Assembly (NCBI GenBank): GCA_034440635.1
Contig: JAOTON010000058.1
Span: forward strand, 1 to 64,000
Direction: 5' to 3'
Length of the DNA: 64,000 nucleotides
Source: Lepas anatifera
Taxonomy: Eukaryota > Arthropoda > Thecostraca > Lepadidae
Below, one piece after another: positions 35,812 to 45,700 of the stretch; position 1 is the first letter of the stretch, and the number at the start of each line of letters is the position of its first letter. The translations under genes were made by a program, and so were the position numbers. The notes beneath the pieces were generated by a model, which saw nothing but the letters and a program-made list of their open reading frames with translations, had not been told where the DNA came from and did no database searches.

Positions 35812-36175
35812 CAGCCTATGATAATTTTGAGAATGTAGGAAAGTTTGTCATGCTAGTTTCTTATATGATAGATCGATGCTTAGAGACCGTTCAAAACAGC
35901 GTTCAATCTTGGTTAACTTAGCTGCCTCCGCTAATCAAACAGACCACACCTCGCATTGCCAGGTCCTGGTACCGGAGTGCGGAATATCTTTACACAGAAT
36001 GGGTTTTACTTAACCAACGAGCATCCTTGCACGTTTTGCGCCTCCGATTGCAGCCGACTAGCCAGCTTCCTGGCCGTGCCTTCCGCTCTCGCTATCAGTG
36101 TTTCCTACCGCGGCTCCGGCGGCACGCTCCGGACCCACGTGTACTCGCAGCGCGATACCCCAGTTCCCTCCTGCC

Positions 36176-36313
36176 ATAGGCGGATCCAGGGGGGTAAGGG
36201 AGCACTTTACCCATCGCTCCTCAGCGCTCCTTGAAATTGTTACGGGAGGTTGATGACGCCTCCTGAAATGTCGCTTTTCCTGCCCCCCCCCTCCCCAGGA
36301 TGCATCACCGCCC
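36176..36313. mobile_element. Possible degraded MITE
   Basis: The left end CCATAGGCGGATCCAGGGGG matches the end type above. The right end (CCCCCCCTCCCCAGGATGCA, then TCACCGCC) is only a rough complement. Boundaries are uncertain. Confidence 0.3.
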
Positions 36314-37200
36314 CGGACGCACCCCAACAGCACGCCTTTGTGAAGGTCAGCAATATATAGGAAAGAAGAAATGGTGTCTCCATATGCCTGCTGAAGTCAC
36401 AGAAAAGGGCGGCCAAGGGATGGTTTTCATAACCGACGAGCAGTCGCAATGTTGGGCCAGTGACATCGTTAAGGTAGTTTTTATCGTTAAGAAGTCAAGG
36501 CGTTACGGATGAATGTCCAAAATATTGGGAAGCAATATTTCCCTGAAGACATGCGCCTATGCATGCTTCGGCCATGATATAATTTTTAAATAAAATGATA
36601 TTTTTTTATAAAAGACGAGCAAACGTAAATTTTCGTTTTAGCCCGAAATTCTTCACCACGAACCACAAGTTGTGTTCATGGTTAGATGTTGCGAAATGTT
36701 CAATGTTGTACATGCAAATAGAAAAAATAAATTCGTTAAAAACACAAACAAAATTGTCAAAAATCAATCTGACACAAACTACGTATCAAATCCTTCATGC
36801 ACGAGCAAATTCATTGGTAGGTCCAACAGAGAGCTGACATCACAAGGAACCGATCTCGGATTTGAAACTCGGCAGATTTCCCTAATGGTCATGAAAAGGT
36901 TCTTATTTATGTTTTTGAAGAAAGTAAAGTACAAAATGGTGAGGGGTGTCAAACAAAGTTAAAATCTGACTGGGGTTAGACTGTCGAAGCTCGCTATATC
37001 AAAACTTGGTCCTCATACTTCGAGGAGTGTATGAGGAGATCATCATGCTCGTTAGTGTTGTTTTAACAGAATCATGTTTTTAAAGCCCTGAAAATTCTTT
37101 GTTTTCGTTATTTATTTTGTCTCACACAGTGGCGCCATTGCCTACGACCACCCACTCTGCACTGTCGGCGGTTCAAAGCACAACTTCTGTCATTTCCCGA
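36314..37200. other. AT-rich, no gene recognised
   Basis: Short open frames only; no domain, repeat boundary or RNA gene that I can support. Confidence 0.5.
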
Positions 37201-38512
37201 CCAGGGCCCCATTTCATAAAAGTTGTAGAAATGCGACGTGTTTTACACCACATTCACCTGCAAAGTTACGCCGTATTCAGAATCACATTTCATAAAGAGC
37301 GGTGACATTCACGCGAAAGCGGCGTAGATATGAAATGCAGCGTGAATTACGCTCAATTCCAGAACGGAATTACCCCTTTCAAATATAACGTATAACTGCT
37401 TTATCAACATTTAAAAGGGCATATATATTTTTCAATAAATTAGTTTGAAGAAAATTATTGTACTTATTTGCACTTATTCGATTTGTAAATTTCTCATGCA
37501 CTTCCACAAATACTGCAGAGGAAGATGCGCTAACAGCTGACGCAATAAATATACGACGCATTTGTTTTTGGAGTGCCCCATTTTTTTAGGTAGTTGCTGT
37601 CAAGAAGACCCTAAAAATGTTATTGTGTTGTTGTGAGAGCGTAGATCAGTGGAATTGGAGTTGAATTGTGTTTACTAATCATGAGTGAACTGTGAAAGGT
37701 CTGTGAACCTCTATAATTTCGTGAAACTGGGAAAGGAATTATGAGAAAACATCTTTGAGGAATAACTAGATGCCGGTACTTAGGTACCTAGGTATATCAT
37801 CATTTTCGCCAGAGGCCTCAGTAGAGATACTTGGATTTTGTTGGTGACAGGCACCTTAAATTGAATTTTTACCCTCCATAGACTCCATATAACACTTTGT
37901 CAGTGTCAGCCTATCTAGGGTTCTGTCCTCACTAGACTGTAAAATAACAGTAACAGCAGAAAGTCAAAGTAAAAATCAATGTCAGCTTTCCTGTGTATAT
38001 GCATCAAGACCTATCATCATTTTTGGCATACCAAATGACCATAGAACTCTACATATCAGCTCAATTTGGCATGCGTAACTTTCACTTCATACCTGTGCGA
38101 GGAAGAACTTGCACACCTTTTTATTTAAGTTTATTTTACATTCATGACTCTTTTCATCTTTCACTACACCACGTATTTTTGCCTGAGATTCAGAATTCCA
38201 TAAGAAATTATATATTTTTCATGTCTTGCTTCATTGTCTGATAAATGTTATGCCGCTATATCTTGCATAGCTTTTCAGGAGTGTTTTACATATTCAACGT
38301 ACATGTTGTCTGCCATATGAAACAATATTAGGAATATTCTACGCAGCATTAGAGTACAGCGTAGTTTAGAGCAGCGTAACTTTGCAAGTAGTTGTATTTT
38401 ACGCTGCATTTTTGTGAAACAAGATTGTGTTGTATTATTCACTTTCTACGCTGCATTATGCTACTTCTACGCTATAAGCGTAAGTTACGCCTTTTATGAA
38501 ATGGGGCCCAGT
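37201..38512. mobile_element. 1.3 kb terminal-inverted-repeat element, non-coding
   Basis: The ends are CAGGGCCCCATTTCATAAAA on the left and, as the complement of the right end, CTGGGCCCCATTTCATAAAA. The TTTCATAAA word recurs just inside the left end (near 37289), and GCGTAA/TTACGC words recur near both ends, as expected for transposase-binding repeats. The interior has no long open frame, so it is non-autonomous or dead. No target duplication was certain; the CAGGGCCCC-type end suggests hAT (inference). Confidence 0.65.
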
Positions 38513-38651
38513 GCTACGATTTCCATGCTTTAATTACTTCTGAGTGTCTTGATCCTGTGGCATGAATATCGGCATGAATATGGCATGAATGAATATGAAA
38601 CAATATTAGGAATATTCTACGCAGCACGATTGGGGGGCATGGCCCATATGC

Positions 38652-38828
38652 TCCCCTCAAACCTCATCTGCTTACAAGCTTCTGTGCGAAATTTCCATGT
38701 AGGTATTTCAATGATATTTAGAGGTCGCACACTTTTGCAGCTTTTTATCAAATGTATTCAAATGTACACATAAGCGTAGGAACGTTCAGAATATTGGGGA
38801 GGCCAAGGTGCATTTGGAAGTCATTTCT
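38652..38828 (+). repeat. Direct repeat, copy A
   Basis: About 177 bp starting CCCCTCAAACCTCATCTGCT, repeated at 39592-39769 with only a handful of differences. It contains no gene. The preceding 33 bases (GAAACAATATTAGGAATATT onward, 38598) also repeat those at 38318 inside the 1.3 kb element. Confidence 0.9.
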
Positions 38829-38983
38829 TTCCAGTCAACGCCATAGGATTAAGGGTTAAGAATCAAGAATATTGGGGGGGCATGGCCCGCCTGAAATAAA
38901 TATGGCATGAATAGCCCGTGCTACCAGGGAGCACGGGCGAATTCAGCCAAGTTGACAGGAGGGGGAGGCGGGGAGGGGTAGCA

Positions 38984-39130
38984 CACAGGCGGCGGAACCG
39001 GGGAGGCACCGGGGCACGGTGTCCCCCTCTATATCAGAAATTTCAACACTTTCCCCGTGGCTTCGACTGGAAAGTAATGGGTTGCAAAGCCCATGATATC
39101 CCCCTTAAATTCGGGCGTTCCGCGTTACCA
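38984..39130. mobile_element. hAT-like MITE, same family as 57979
   Basis: It carries CACAGGCGGCGGAACCGGGG at the left, the internal blocks GGCACCGGGGCACGGTGTCC and GACTGGAAAGTAATGGGTTG, and GTTCCGCGTTACCAGGG at the right. The internal match to 54177 and 57979 is clear. The ends are eroded and no target duplication is visible. Confidence 0.65.
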
Positions 39131-39591
39131 GGGCAGCCCATTCTGCACTATGTGTCCCATTCGGATTTACCATGCCTGAAAATTTCCAGAGGTTCCGACT
39201 GTCGATTCAGAATGCAGCCCGAATAAGTGTTCCTTTCTGGTCTGATAGGTGTCATGCAAGCACTCTCCAATAGATAAAGCTACTTAACATGGGTTTTGAA
39301 AACTTACTTTGCAGGAGAGAAAGACGTCTGGTGAAACGACTCTACACGGGCTACACTAACCCCTGAGAAGCGAGCATGAATGTGTTATGCCAAGAGAAGA
39401 GAGAGGAACTGATCCTGAAACCCTGCTTTTATGATTTCCTTTTTGTGTTGACTTCATGTCATTACAGGCCTTTAATATGACTTCAGACCATAAGCATTTC
39501 CATTTTCCCTGCATGAATATTTAGGGATGAGTGTCCACTAGGGTGTTCATTGTTCCAAAATGCAATATTTCGACGCATAGGTATCGATTTT

Positions 39592-39769
39592 CCCCTCAAA
39601 CCTCATCTGCTTACAAGCTTCTGTGCGAAATTTCCATGTAGGTATTTCGATGATATTTAGAGGTCGCGCACTTTTGCAGCTTTTTATCAAATGTATTCAA
39701 ATGTACACATAAGCGTAGGAGCGTCCAGAATATTTTGGAGGCCAAGGTGCATTTGGAAGTCATTTCTTA
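39592..39769 (+). repeat. Direct repeat, copy B
   Basis: Near-identical to 38652-38828, in the same orientation, 940 bases away. Confidence 0.9.
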
Positions 39770-39965
39770 AGTAGTTAGAAATGTTTTCGGGATATTAGTC
39801 TGGGTTATTTGATGAAAAGTTTAAACTTCCGAATATTTCGAGTTTATTGATAGCTCTTTTTCAACGGAATGTCGATCATGAACAGCCAAGTTTTTCAAAC
39901 ACAATGTCATCTTCATCACTTGAGTTCCCTTCCTACATACCTCTCATTTGAATGAAGTATATTAC

Positions 39966-40103
39966 GTATTTTTGCAATTCCCGCCGAACCATTAAACACC
40001 TATTCGCTAAACGGCACACATAATGACAAATAACACGTTTTTGCAATTCCCGCCGAACCATTAAACGCCTATTCGCTAAAAGGCACAAATAATGACAAAT
40101 AAC
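39966..40103 (-). repeat. 69-bp tandem duplication downstream of the Penelope-like ORF
   Basis: Two 69-bp units (TTTTTGCAATTCCCGCCGAA, ATTCGCTAAA, AATGACAAATAAC order) differ at a few positions. They lie past the 3' end of the minus-strand Penelope-like ORF. Penelope-like elements often carry tandem or LTR-like terminal repeats, so these may be part of the element. Confidence 0.8.
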
Positions 40104-40255
40104 CCGTTCCTTATATACACGTTTCACTAGCTCACAGCCCCTACTATTGATTTTATTTTTCCCTGATTTTGTCCAATCCTGTTGAATTCTTGTTAACAAT
40201 AATAATCCTAATACTAGTACAATCCTGCAGCCATGACGATCCTCCTACAATGCTT

Positions 40256-41665
40256 CTAAAACGGGGTCCAAAATTGGGTTAAGTGTAACGTTTCCCTATC
40301 CCGATTTATATCTGCTTCTCTTATTCTAATTTCTATCGCTTCCCTAACAGACCTTCTTACGGATTTTTGCTCTACTGCAACATTTTTAACATCACGAGGG
40401 TTCAGATCCTTCCGACAACTATATACATGACATGACACTGCTGATTTAGAAAACCTGCCGTTCCGAATATCCCCTATATGCTCCTCCACCCTTACTTCTA
40501 GCGGCCTACCTGATTCCCCTATATATGTTGACCCACACTCGCATTTCATTTCATAAACTGCCCCCCTTTTCTCTCCCTTACTCATAGGATCCTTAACATG
40601 CATCAGTAAACTTTTGAAGGTAGTCTTAGAACTATGAGCAGCCTTTAAACCATGATTATCACTGACTCCTTTGATGTACGGTACTGACACATACTCATGT
40701 TTTTCAGCGTCCCGTGGCTCCGTCTCTCCTTGCTCCTGTGGTCTTTGCTGTCTTCGCTGCGGCTGCTCTTCGTCTCGCTCCTTCTGTTGATTGTTGCTCG
40801 TGGTCGTTTCGGCTCGCTCCTGCTCCTCCTGTTGACAGTTGTTCGTGGTCGTGTCGGCTCGCTCCTGCTCCTCCTGTCGGTTGGTTCTTGTGATCGCTTC
40901 GTCTTGCTCCTGTTCCTCCTGTTGGCGGGTGTGTGTAGCAGCTTCTTCTTGCTCCTGCTCCTCCCGTTGGTGACCTCGTTGGTTGGTACCCCCAGCTGCT
41001 TCAACCGTCCGCTTGAGGGCCTTATCGACGAACCGTTTTGGGTATCCGTTTTCTTTGAAGATTCCTTTCAGTGCAACCATCTCGTTTTTCAAGGACACTG
41101 GGTCTGTGCTTAAGTTCTTTGCCCTGGCACTAAGACAAGAAATGATTCCTGCTTTAATGCTTAAAGCATGGTGAGAATCGTGTCTGATGTATAAGTTTGA
41201 CGCAGTTTCTTTTCTAAAAACCGATGTCTTTAGTCTTCCTGAATCCTTGGAGATTTGCATGTCTAGGAAGCTTGGAGTTCCTCCCTGCTCCGTTTCTAGT
41301 GTGAACTGAATGTTTCTTGATAGGCTGTTGATATGGTCATGGAATCCAGAAAGCGTGCTCAAACCGTGCTACCATATGACTAAAACGTCGTCTACGTATC
41401 GACGCCATAATCTTGGCTTCAGCCTAGCAGTGTTGAGTGCTTCTGTTTCTATGTGCTCCATATAGCTATTCGCTAGTACCACCGATAGGCTGAGACCCAT
41501 GGGAGCTCCCTCCCGCTGTTCGAAAAATTTTCCATTCACCTTAAAATATCTGCAGTCCAGACAGGCAATCATAAGTTCCCGCAATGTTTCAACTGAGAGA
41601 GCCGTCCTATCACACAAGGTTGGATCTTCGCTGCAATGTTTCAACTGAGAGAGCCGTCCTATCAC
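40256..41665 (-). pseudogene. Penelope-like RT C-terminal half plus GIY-YIG endonuclease
   Basis: Reading from 41665, the RT core motif GAPMGLSLSVVLANSYMEH and the catalytic RRYVDDVLVIW are followed by an in-frame TAG (41366-41368). The same frame then continues from 41362 through the RT thumb (TPSFLDMQISKD), a long low-complexity linker of Gln/Glu/Thr-rich units (QQEEQERAETTT-type, about 41010-40720), a Cys pair (CECGSTYIGESGRPLEVRVEEH) and the rest of the GIY-YIG domain to 40256. Penelope-like elements use this endonuclease for integration. The linker is far more repetitive than in typical members. The TAG is the only lesion in this part of the frame. Confidence 0.85.
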
Positions 41666-41684
41666 ACAAGGTTGGATCTTCGCT
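41581..41684 (-). repeat. 52-bp tandem duplication inside the RT gene
   Basis: The unit starting GCAATGTTTCAACTGAGAGA occurs at 41581-41632 and again, identical, at 41633-41684. 52 is not a multiple of three, so the duplication shifts the RT reading frame. Confidence 0.95.
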
Positions 41685-42362
41685 AAGTTTTTGGCATGTC
41701 ACATCAACTGCTTCGAGCACTGGCACTCTTGTGTAGAGTTGTGTCACGTCAAAACTCACTAGCAAGTCTCCCTCGCGAACATTAATCTTCCGAATGTCTG
41801 TGGCTAAAGAGGCCGAGTTTCATACAGCACACTCTGTCTTTCCGATTGCTGGACTAATGATTCTGGTTAAGTATGACGCGAGACTGTAGGCTGGAGAGTC
41901 AATCATGGATGTGATGGGTCTTAGAGGTACGCCATCTTTATGGATTTTTGGAAGTCCATAAAATCTGGGCGCAACTGAGTTACGTGGCTTCAGGGCTTTC
42001 GTAAGTGCAGGATCTATTTTTCCCTCCTTTTCAAACTTAGCTAGCAGTTCACTTATTTTCCGCTCTTTAATCCGTGTGGGGTCTTTCCTAATCTCTTGAT
42101 AAGCGCCATCGTTCAACAGCTCATTAACTTTTTTGCTTATATTGTTCTGCAGACAGAATCACTGTGGTGTTTCCTTTATCTGCCTTGAGTATTTTTATGT
42201 CATTCCTGTCTTCCAACAGGGTGAGAGTTGGCGACGCCGTATGACCCTGGCAGTTGGTGCGTCGTTAAACCCCAACAATTATTATGTCATTCCTGTCCTG
42301 ATTTTGTTCGCGGCATCAGCAAGAGTAAATAGTCTTCTGCAAACAGAATTGGTTTCTTTTTT
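41685..42362 (-). pseudogene. Penelope-like RT N-terminal half
   Basis: Minus-strand reading shows ILKADKGNTTVIL (42195-42140 area), ELLNDGAYQEIRKDPTR, FYGLPKIHKDGVPLRPITSM (about 41970-41910) and LVSFDVTQLYTRVPV (about 41780-41735), the successive early RT blocks of Penelope-like elements. The region is in pieces: the SINE at 42211-42281 splits the most N-terminal block, and the 52-bp duplication shifts the frame at the downstream side. The extreme N-terminus is missing. Confidence 0.82.
42211..42281 (+). repeat. Truncated SINE inserted in the Penelope-like element
   Basis: 71 bp containing only the SINE tail (GTGAGAGTTGGCGACGCCG, GGCAGTTGGTGCGTCG, TTAAACCCCAAC). It is flanked by a perfect 16-bp target duplication TTATGTCATTCCTGTC (42195-42210 and 42282-42297). 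This is the cleanest copy of the tail in the window and defines its 3' end. Confidence 0.92.
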
Positions 42363-42365
42363 CTC

Positions 42366-42538
42366 ATGGCTAGTGCTACACGTCTGAAGATCAATCTCTG
42401 GCTCCTTGACAAAGCCCCAGAACCTGACATCTTGGGAGCTCCTCTTCTGTCCCGCGAGCAGGTCCTTCTTTTTGTGGCGTACCTTCACCTGAAGCAAAAG
42501 AAGACTATCCCTGTCTGCGTTTCTGAAACGAGTCTTAA
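42366..42538 (+). pseudogene. Uncharacterised transposon-like family, N-terminal piece 1
   Basis: A + strand frame (LLSREQVLLFVAYLHLKQKK, then TIPVCVSETSL) breaks off at the TTAA where a MITE is inserted and resumes in phase at 43445. I recall this N-terminal pattern, a short helical segment before a charged linker, from a widespread family of unnamed proteins in arthropods and other invertebrates. Its function is not known to me. It is one of three pieces of a single copy. Confidence 0.55.
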
Positions 42539-43444
42539 GCTTCACACCCGCACTGGAGGGGGTCTGGCACTAACGCGCACTGGAGGGGGGGCCTGGTAGG
42601 CCCCCATAAGATCTCGGAAACTAAGAGGTTTAGAAAAACGCCACTTTGGAGGTGGGTGGGGGCTATAGTGATCTACATGATGACCAATTTGAATTGACCT
42701 AGGTCAATATCTTCAAGGTCGAACGAGGTCGTAAAGGTCAAATCTTGACCATGCTGGGGACCAACTGGTAAATGCTGTGACTATGCGGGAAAATGGCGAG
42801 AATAAGCTAAATGCGGACCAGGTTCATAGAGAAGAGGTCTCAAAGAGGCTTCTCCACAATTTTTGGGTCAAGGTCATCCAAGGTCATTTAAGGTCACCAT
42901 ATGGTATACTACTTATAATGTACAGTTTAACACTGTAGCCACAGTTTGGCGGGAAATGAGGATTGACCTTTCCCAATGACATTTGACCTTGACCTTTGAC
43001 CTTGAACTTTGTATTGGGGTACCTTATCGATGACGTCATAGCATAATATATGTCAGACCGGGTAACGTCATTTGGACGGAAGCACAGTGGTCAGTGACCT
43101 TGAAAGTGCAGATATGACCTTGACCTGTGACCTTGACTTTCATGTGAGGTGACCTTGACATATAATCCCGGTTATATGACGTTATGACGTCACCACTCGG
43201 CCTCCAATGCAAGCGAACTGGTCCGACCGCGCGATTACGGCGATCTAAAAATGCAGGTCTGACTTTAAAAGCCGATAAGTCAAATCATTTTCGACCGATT
43301 TTCAAAAAGTCTTCACTAATCGACGCGCTATTAAATTCTGTTAAATGTGGCCACGTATCGTTTTTTGGCTACGAGCGGTTCTCCGGCCACCTCGGAAAAA
43401 CAGGTGGGAGGGTCCTCCGAGGTCCCCTCCAGTGCACGTGTTAA
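42535..43444. mobile_element. TTAA-type MITE, copy 4
   Basis: TTAA flanks at 42535-42538 and 43441-43444 surround it, and the coding frame of the interrupted family is continuous if the element is skipped, proving the insertion. The word CGCACTGGAGGGGG occurs twice at the left end, separated by TCTGGCACTAACG, and once, complemented, at the right (CCCCTCCAGTGCACG). A palindrome GGGGCCTGGTAGGCCCC lies near 42589-42605. The interior is the richest in AGGTCA/TGACCT words, with some in tandem (TTGACCTTGACCTTTGACC). Non-coding, about 910 bp. Confidence 0.85.
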
Positions 43445-43978
43445 AACCATTTGGGAGAAAGCCTACGAAGCCCACGAAGACAGAGGCTAACATACGAAAG
43501 AACACCAGGAACCTTTACGTTGAGTACTTGTCCCTGAAGGAAGACAAAAATCGGTCGACGGCTGAAGCGGAAACGAAGAGGATCCATCTGGAAAGGAGAC
43601 CTCCAAGATTTATTCGACATCACGAGCGCCGACGTCTTTCAGAGAAAGGAGGTGAAGGAAGAGGACAAGACTTTCTTCAGATGCCAGAGGGAGGACGGGG
43701 CCAGCTCGTCCATGGCAGGACTGGATATCGCGGAGCTGTGAATGTTTCGGAAGCGGACTAAACAGGCGAGGAAGATTGAAGAGCGACGTCAAAAAGAAAC
43801 TGAAGAGAAGGAGACACGCTCACAAAAGGCTTCTGTCCCTCGATCCGGGTCCTCATGATCGTCTTCCTCTCCTTCTCGGACAGATGACGAAGACTTCTGT
43901 CCTCCACCATCAAAGTTTCCTCACCGATCCCTGCCGAGCAGCGCACTCACCAAACAGCCGTCTGTGAGCCTGGAGTTA
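43445..43978 (+). pseudogene. Uncharacterised transposon-like family, N-terminal piece 2
   Basis: It resumes with TIWEKAYEAHEDRG, then in shifting frames shows LQDLFDITSADVF, KEEDKTFFRCQREDG, SSSMAGLDIAEL and a charged RKIEERRQKETEEKE segment followed by a Ser-rich run. Several stops and frame changes interrupt it, so it is decayed. It ends in the 13-bp sequence GAGCCTGGAGTTA (43966-43978), which is the target duplication of the LINE that follows. Confidence 0.6.
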
Positions 43979-44286
43979 CATCATCATTAGTGGAGTTTAG
44001 GGGCGCGTCGACAGCGACGGTCATTTTGCGCCCATATCTATGTCCTTGTTCTTAGTTTAAAAGCAAGCGGCATCGGGGAGCAGCGTCGGCAACGTCATCT
44101 AAAACACCAAAAATGGTATGTAAAACATCGGCTTATCCCCTGCATATACACACCGGTAGGTCGAAAGTGAGTGAAATTATGCGCGAACAGAGATACAAAC
44201 ATTTGTCAGAAGTAAAACGTAGAGATACGGAACATAAAACACGAACATAGGTTCCCTAAATCATTTCGGCACTAGGTGTCTACTGC

Positions 44287-45384
44287 TCACACGGTGTGAC
44301 CACCTGGAGAGTATATGACGTTAAAATTCACACTGTTCAAGAATAAGACGATGTCGCAGATATCTACCGATCGAGATTCTCCACAGAGCGCCTCCATAGT
44401 GGGGGCACCGGGCAGATAACGAGCTCTTTCGATCTCGTAATCGCGACATTCAATCAGCATATGCCTGGTCGTCAGTCGGTCACCGCAACGTTGACACGTC
44501 GGCGGGCCGTCACCGCCAAGGTGGTGTGAGTGTGTGGCGTGCGTATGACCAATGCGCAGCCTGGTCAGAATCACCTCGTCCCTCCTACAGCCAGCACCTG
44601 CCGACTGCCATATCCCTATTTTGGGTTTCAGCGCCCGCAACTTGGAGCCTTTCGGGTCTTCGTCCCAGGTGCGCTGCCATATTTGGTTAACATGATCACC
44701 GATATTTTGGTAAAAATCCGAGAACGGCACACCTAAGCCAGTCGGTACGACACCCTGGGATGCCGCTTTTGCACACCTGTCAGCACGTTCGTTTCCAGGT
44801 ATCCCCACATGGCTAGGCACCCAAGCAATTGTGACGCTTTTCCCATGGCAGTGTGCTCTGTAGAGTCTGAGTCTAATAAGTTCTAAAACATATGAAGATG
44901 TTGGGTGAGTTTCGAACGCACTCAGCGCTTGTAGCGATGAAAGCGAATCTGAGAAGATTACGTGGCGGCGTGTTTTAGAACGTAAAATGTAGTCCATGCA
45001 ACGAAATAAAGCGTACAGTTCGGCAGTAAAAACCGATGCACTCCCAGGTAATGTGAATGACCTTTCCACATTCTCGGTTACGAACGCGCATCCAGTGCCA
45101 TTTCCACTCCTGGAGCCATCTGTGTAGAGTACGCTATGCTCCGGGTATGTGCTGTGGAGATGGTCCCGGAAAACCTGTTGAACTGCTTGAGGCGGTAAAT
45201 CTTTCGTAATAGCGAGCAAGGTTGTGTCAATTTTGACCTCCGGTAGCACCCATGGCTCTACCGACGGGACATGGTAGGTCTCAATCTGGCCAAGGTCGAT
45301 GCCAGCTTCATTTAGCCACTCACACACCCTAAGCCCAGGGAGCCGTGCCGAAGCTGGGATGGCGCTGGCGCGGCGCTGCGGCAC
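44287..45384 (-). pseudogene. LINE A ORF2: RNase H and C-terminal zinc finger
   Basis: The RNase H core shows HSVLYTDGSRSGNGTGCAF (D89), VFTAELYALFRCMD, VIFSDSLSSLQAL and VPSHVGIPGNERAD, giving the D-E-D-D set. A CCHC-like finger (CQRCGDRLTTRHMLIEC) follows near residues 305-325. This is the end of ORF2; the stop is close to 44287 and about 300 bp of 3' UTR follow. It is joined to the preceding linker frame by a one-base phase change in the overlap 45329-45384. Close relative at 54999-56122. Confidence 0.9.
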
Positions 45385-45700
45385 TTCCGGAAAAAGGTTC
45401 GGATAGGCTGGGTGGTTTGGAAACTGTTTGATCTTTTAAGGCATATTTCATTGATGATAGACGTCGGCGTAGCGCAAGGGGCATCTCGTTTGCATCAACC
45501 AGCAGGCTACAAATCGGTGACGTGCGAAAGGCACCCGTTATGATCCTGAGAGCATGGTGGTGGATGGTGTCTAGCATCCGTTTGGCACTCTCCGTTGCTG
45601 ACTCATATACAATAGACCCGTATTCGATCTTCGATCTAACCAATGATCTATAGAGCATTAGGAGGGTTTTGCGGTCAGCTCCAAATCGCATCCTAGTCAA
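45329..45700 (-). pseudogene. LINE A ORF2: RT thumb/linker part
   Basis: Contains GADRKTLLMLYRSLVRSKIE and YGSIVYESATES, then a helical ALRIITGAFRTSP segment, the usual connection between RT and RNase H in this class. It differs in phase from both neighbours. Confidence 0.85.

Larger units (their letters stand above)
39966..42362 (-). mobile_element. Penelope-like element, 5'-truncated and broken
   Basis: Minus-strand reverse transcriptase followed by a GIY-YIG endonuclease domain, the defining order for endonuclease-bearing Penelope-like elements. The 5' end stops at about 42362, against a copy of an unrelated + strand gene family. It has been damaged by a 71-bp SINE insertion (42211-42281), a 52-bp tandem duplication (41581-41684) and an in-frame TAG (41366-41368). 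The 3' boundary is uncertain (between about 39960 and 40255). Confidence 0.88.

Noticed and set aside
39966..40250. Hammerhead ribozyme motif expected near Penelope-like terminal repeats
   Set aside because: I looked for the conserved core words and did not see them in a convincing order on either strand.
42282..42545. Minus-strand 87-codon frame read as an N-terminal Penelope-like segment
   Set aside because: Only its last part (below about 42362) belongs to the Penelope-like element; the rest is the antisense of the + strand uncharacterised family.
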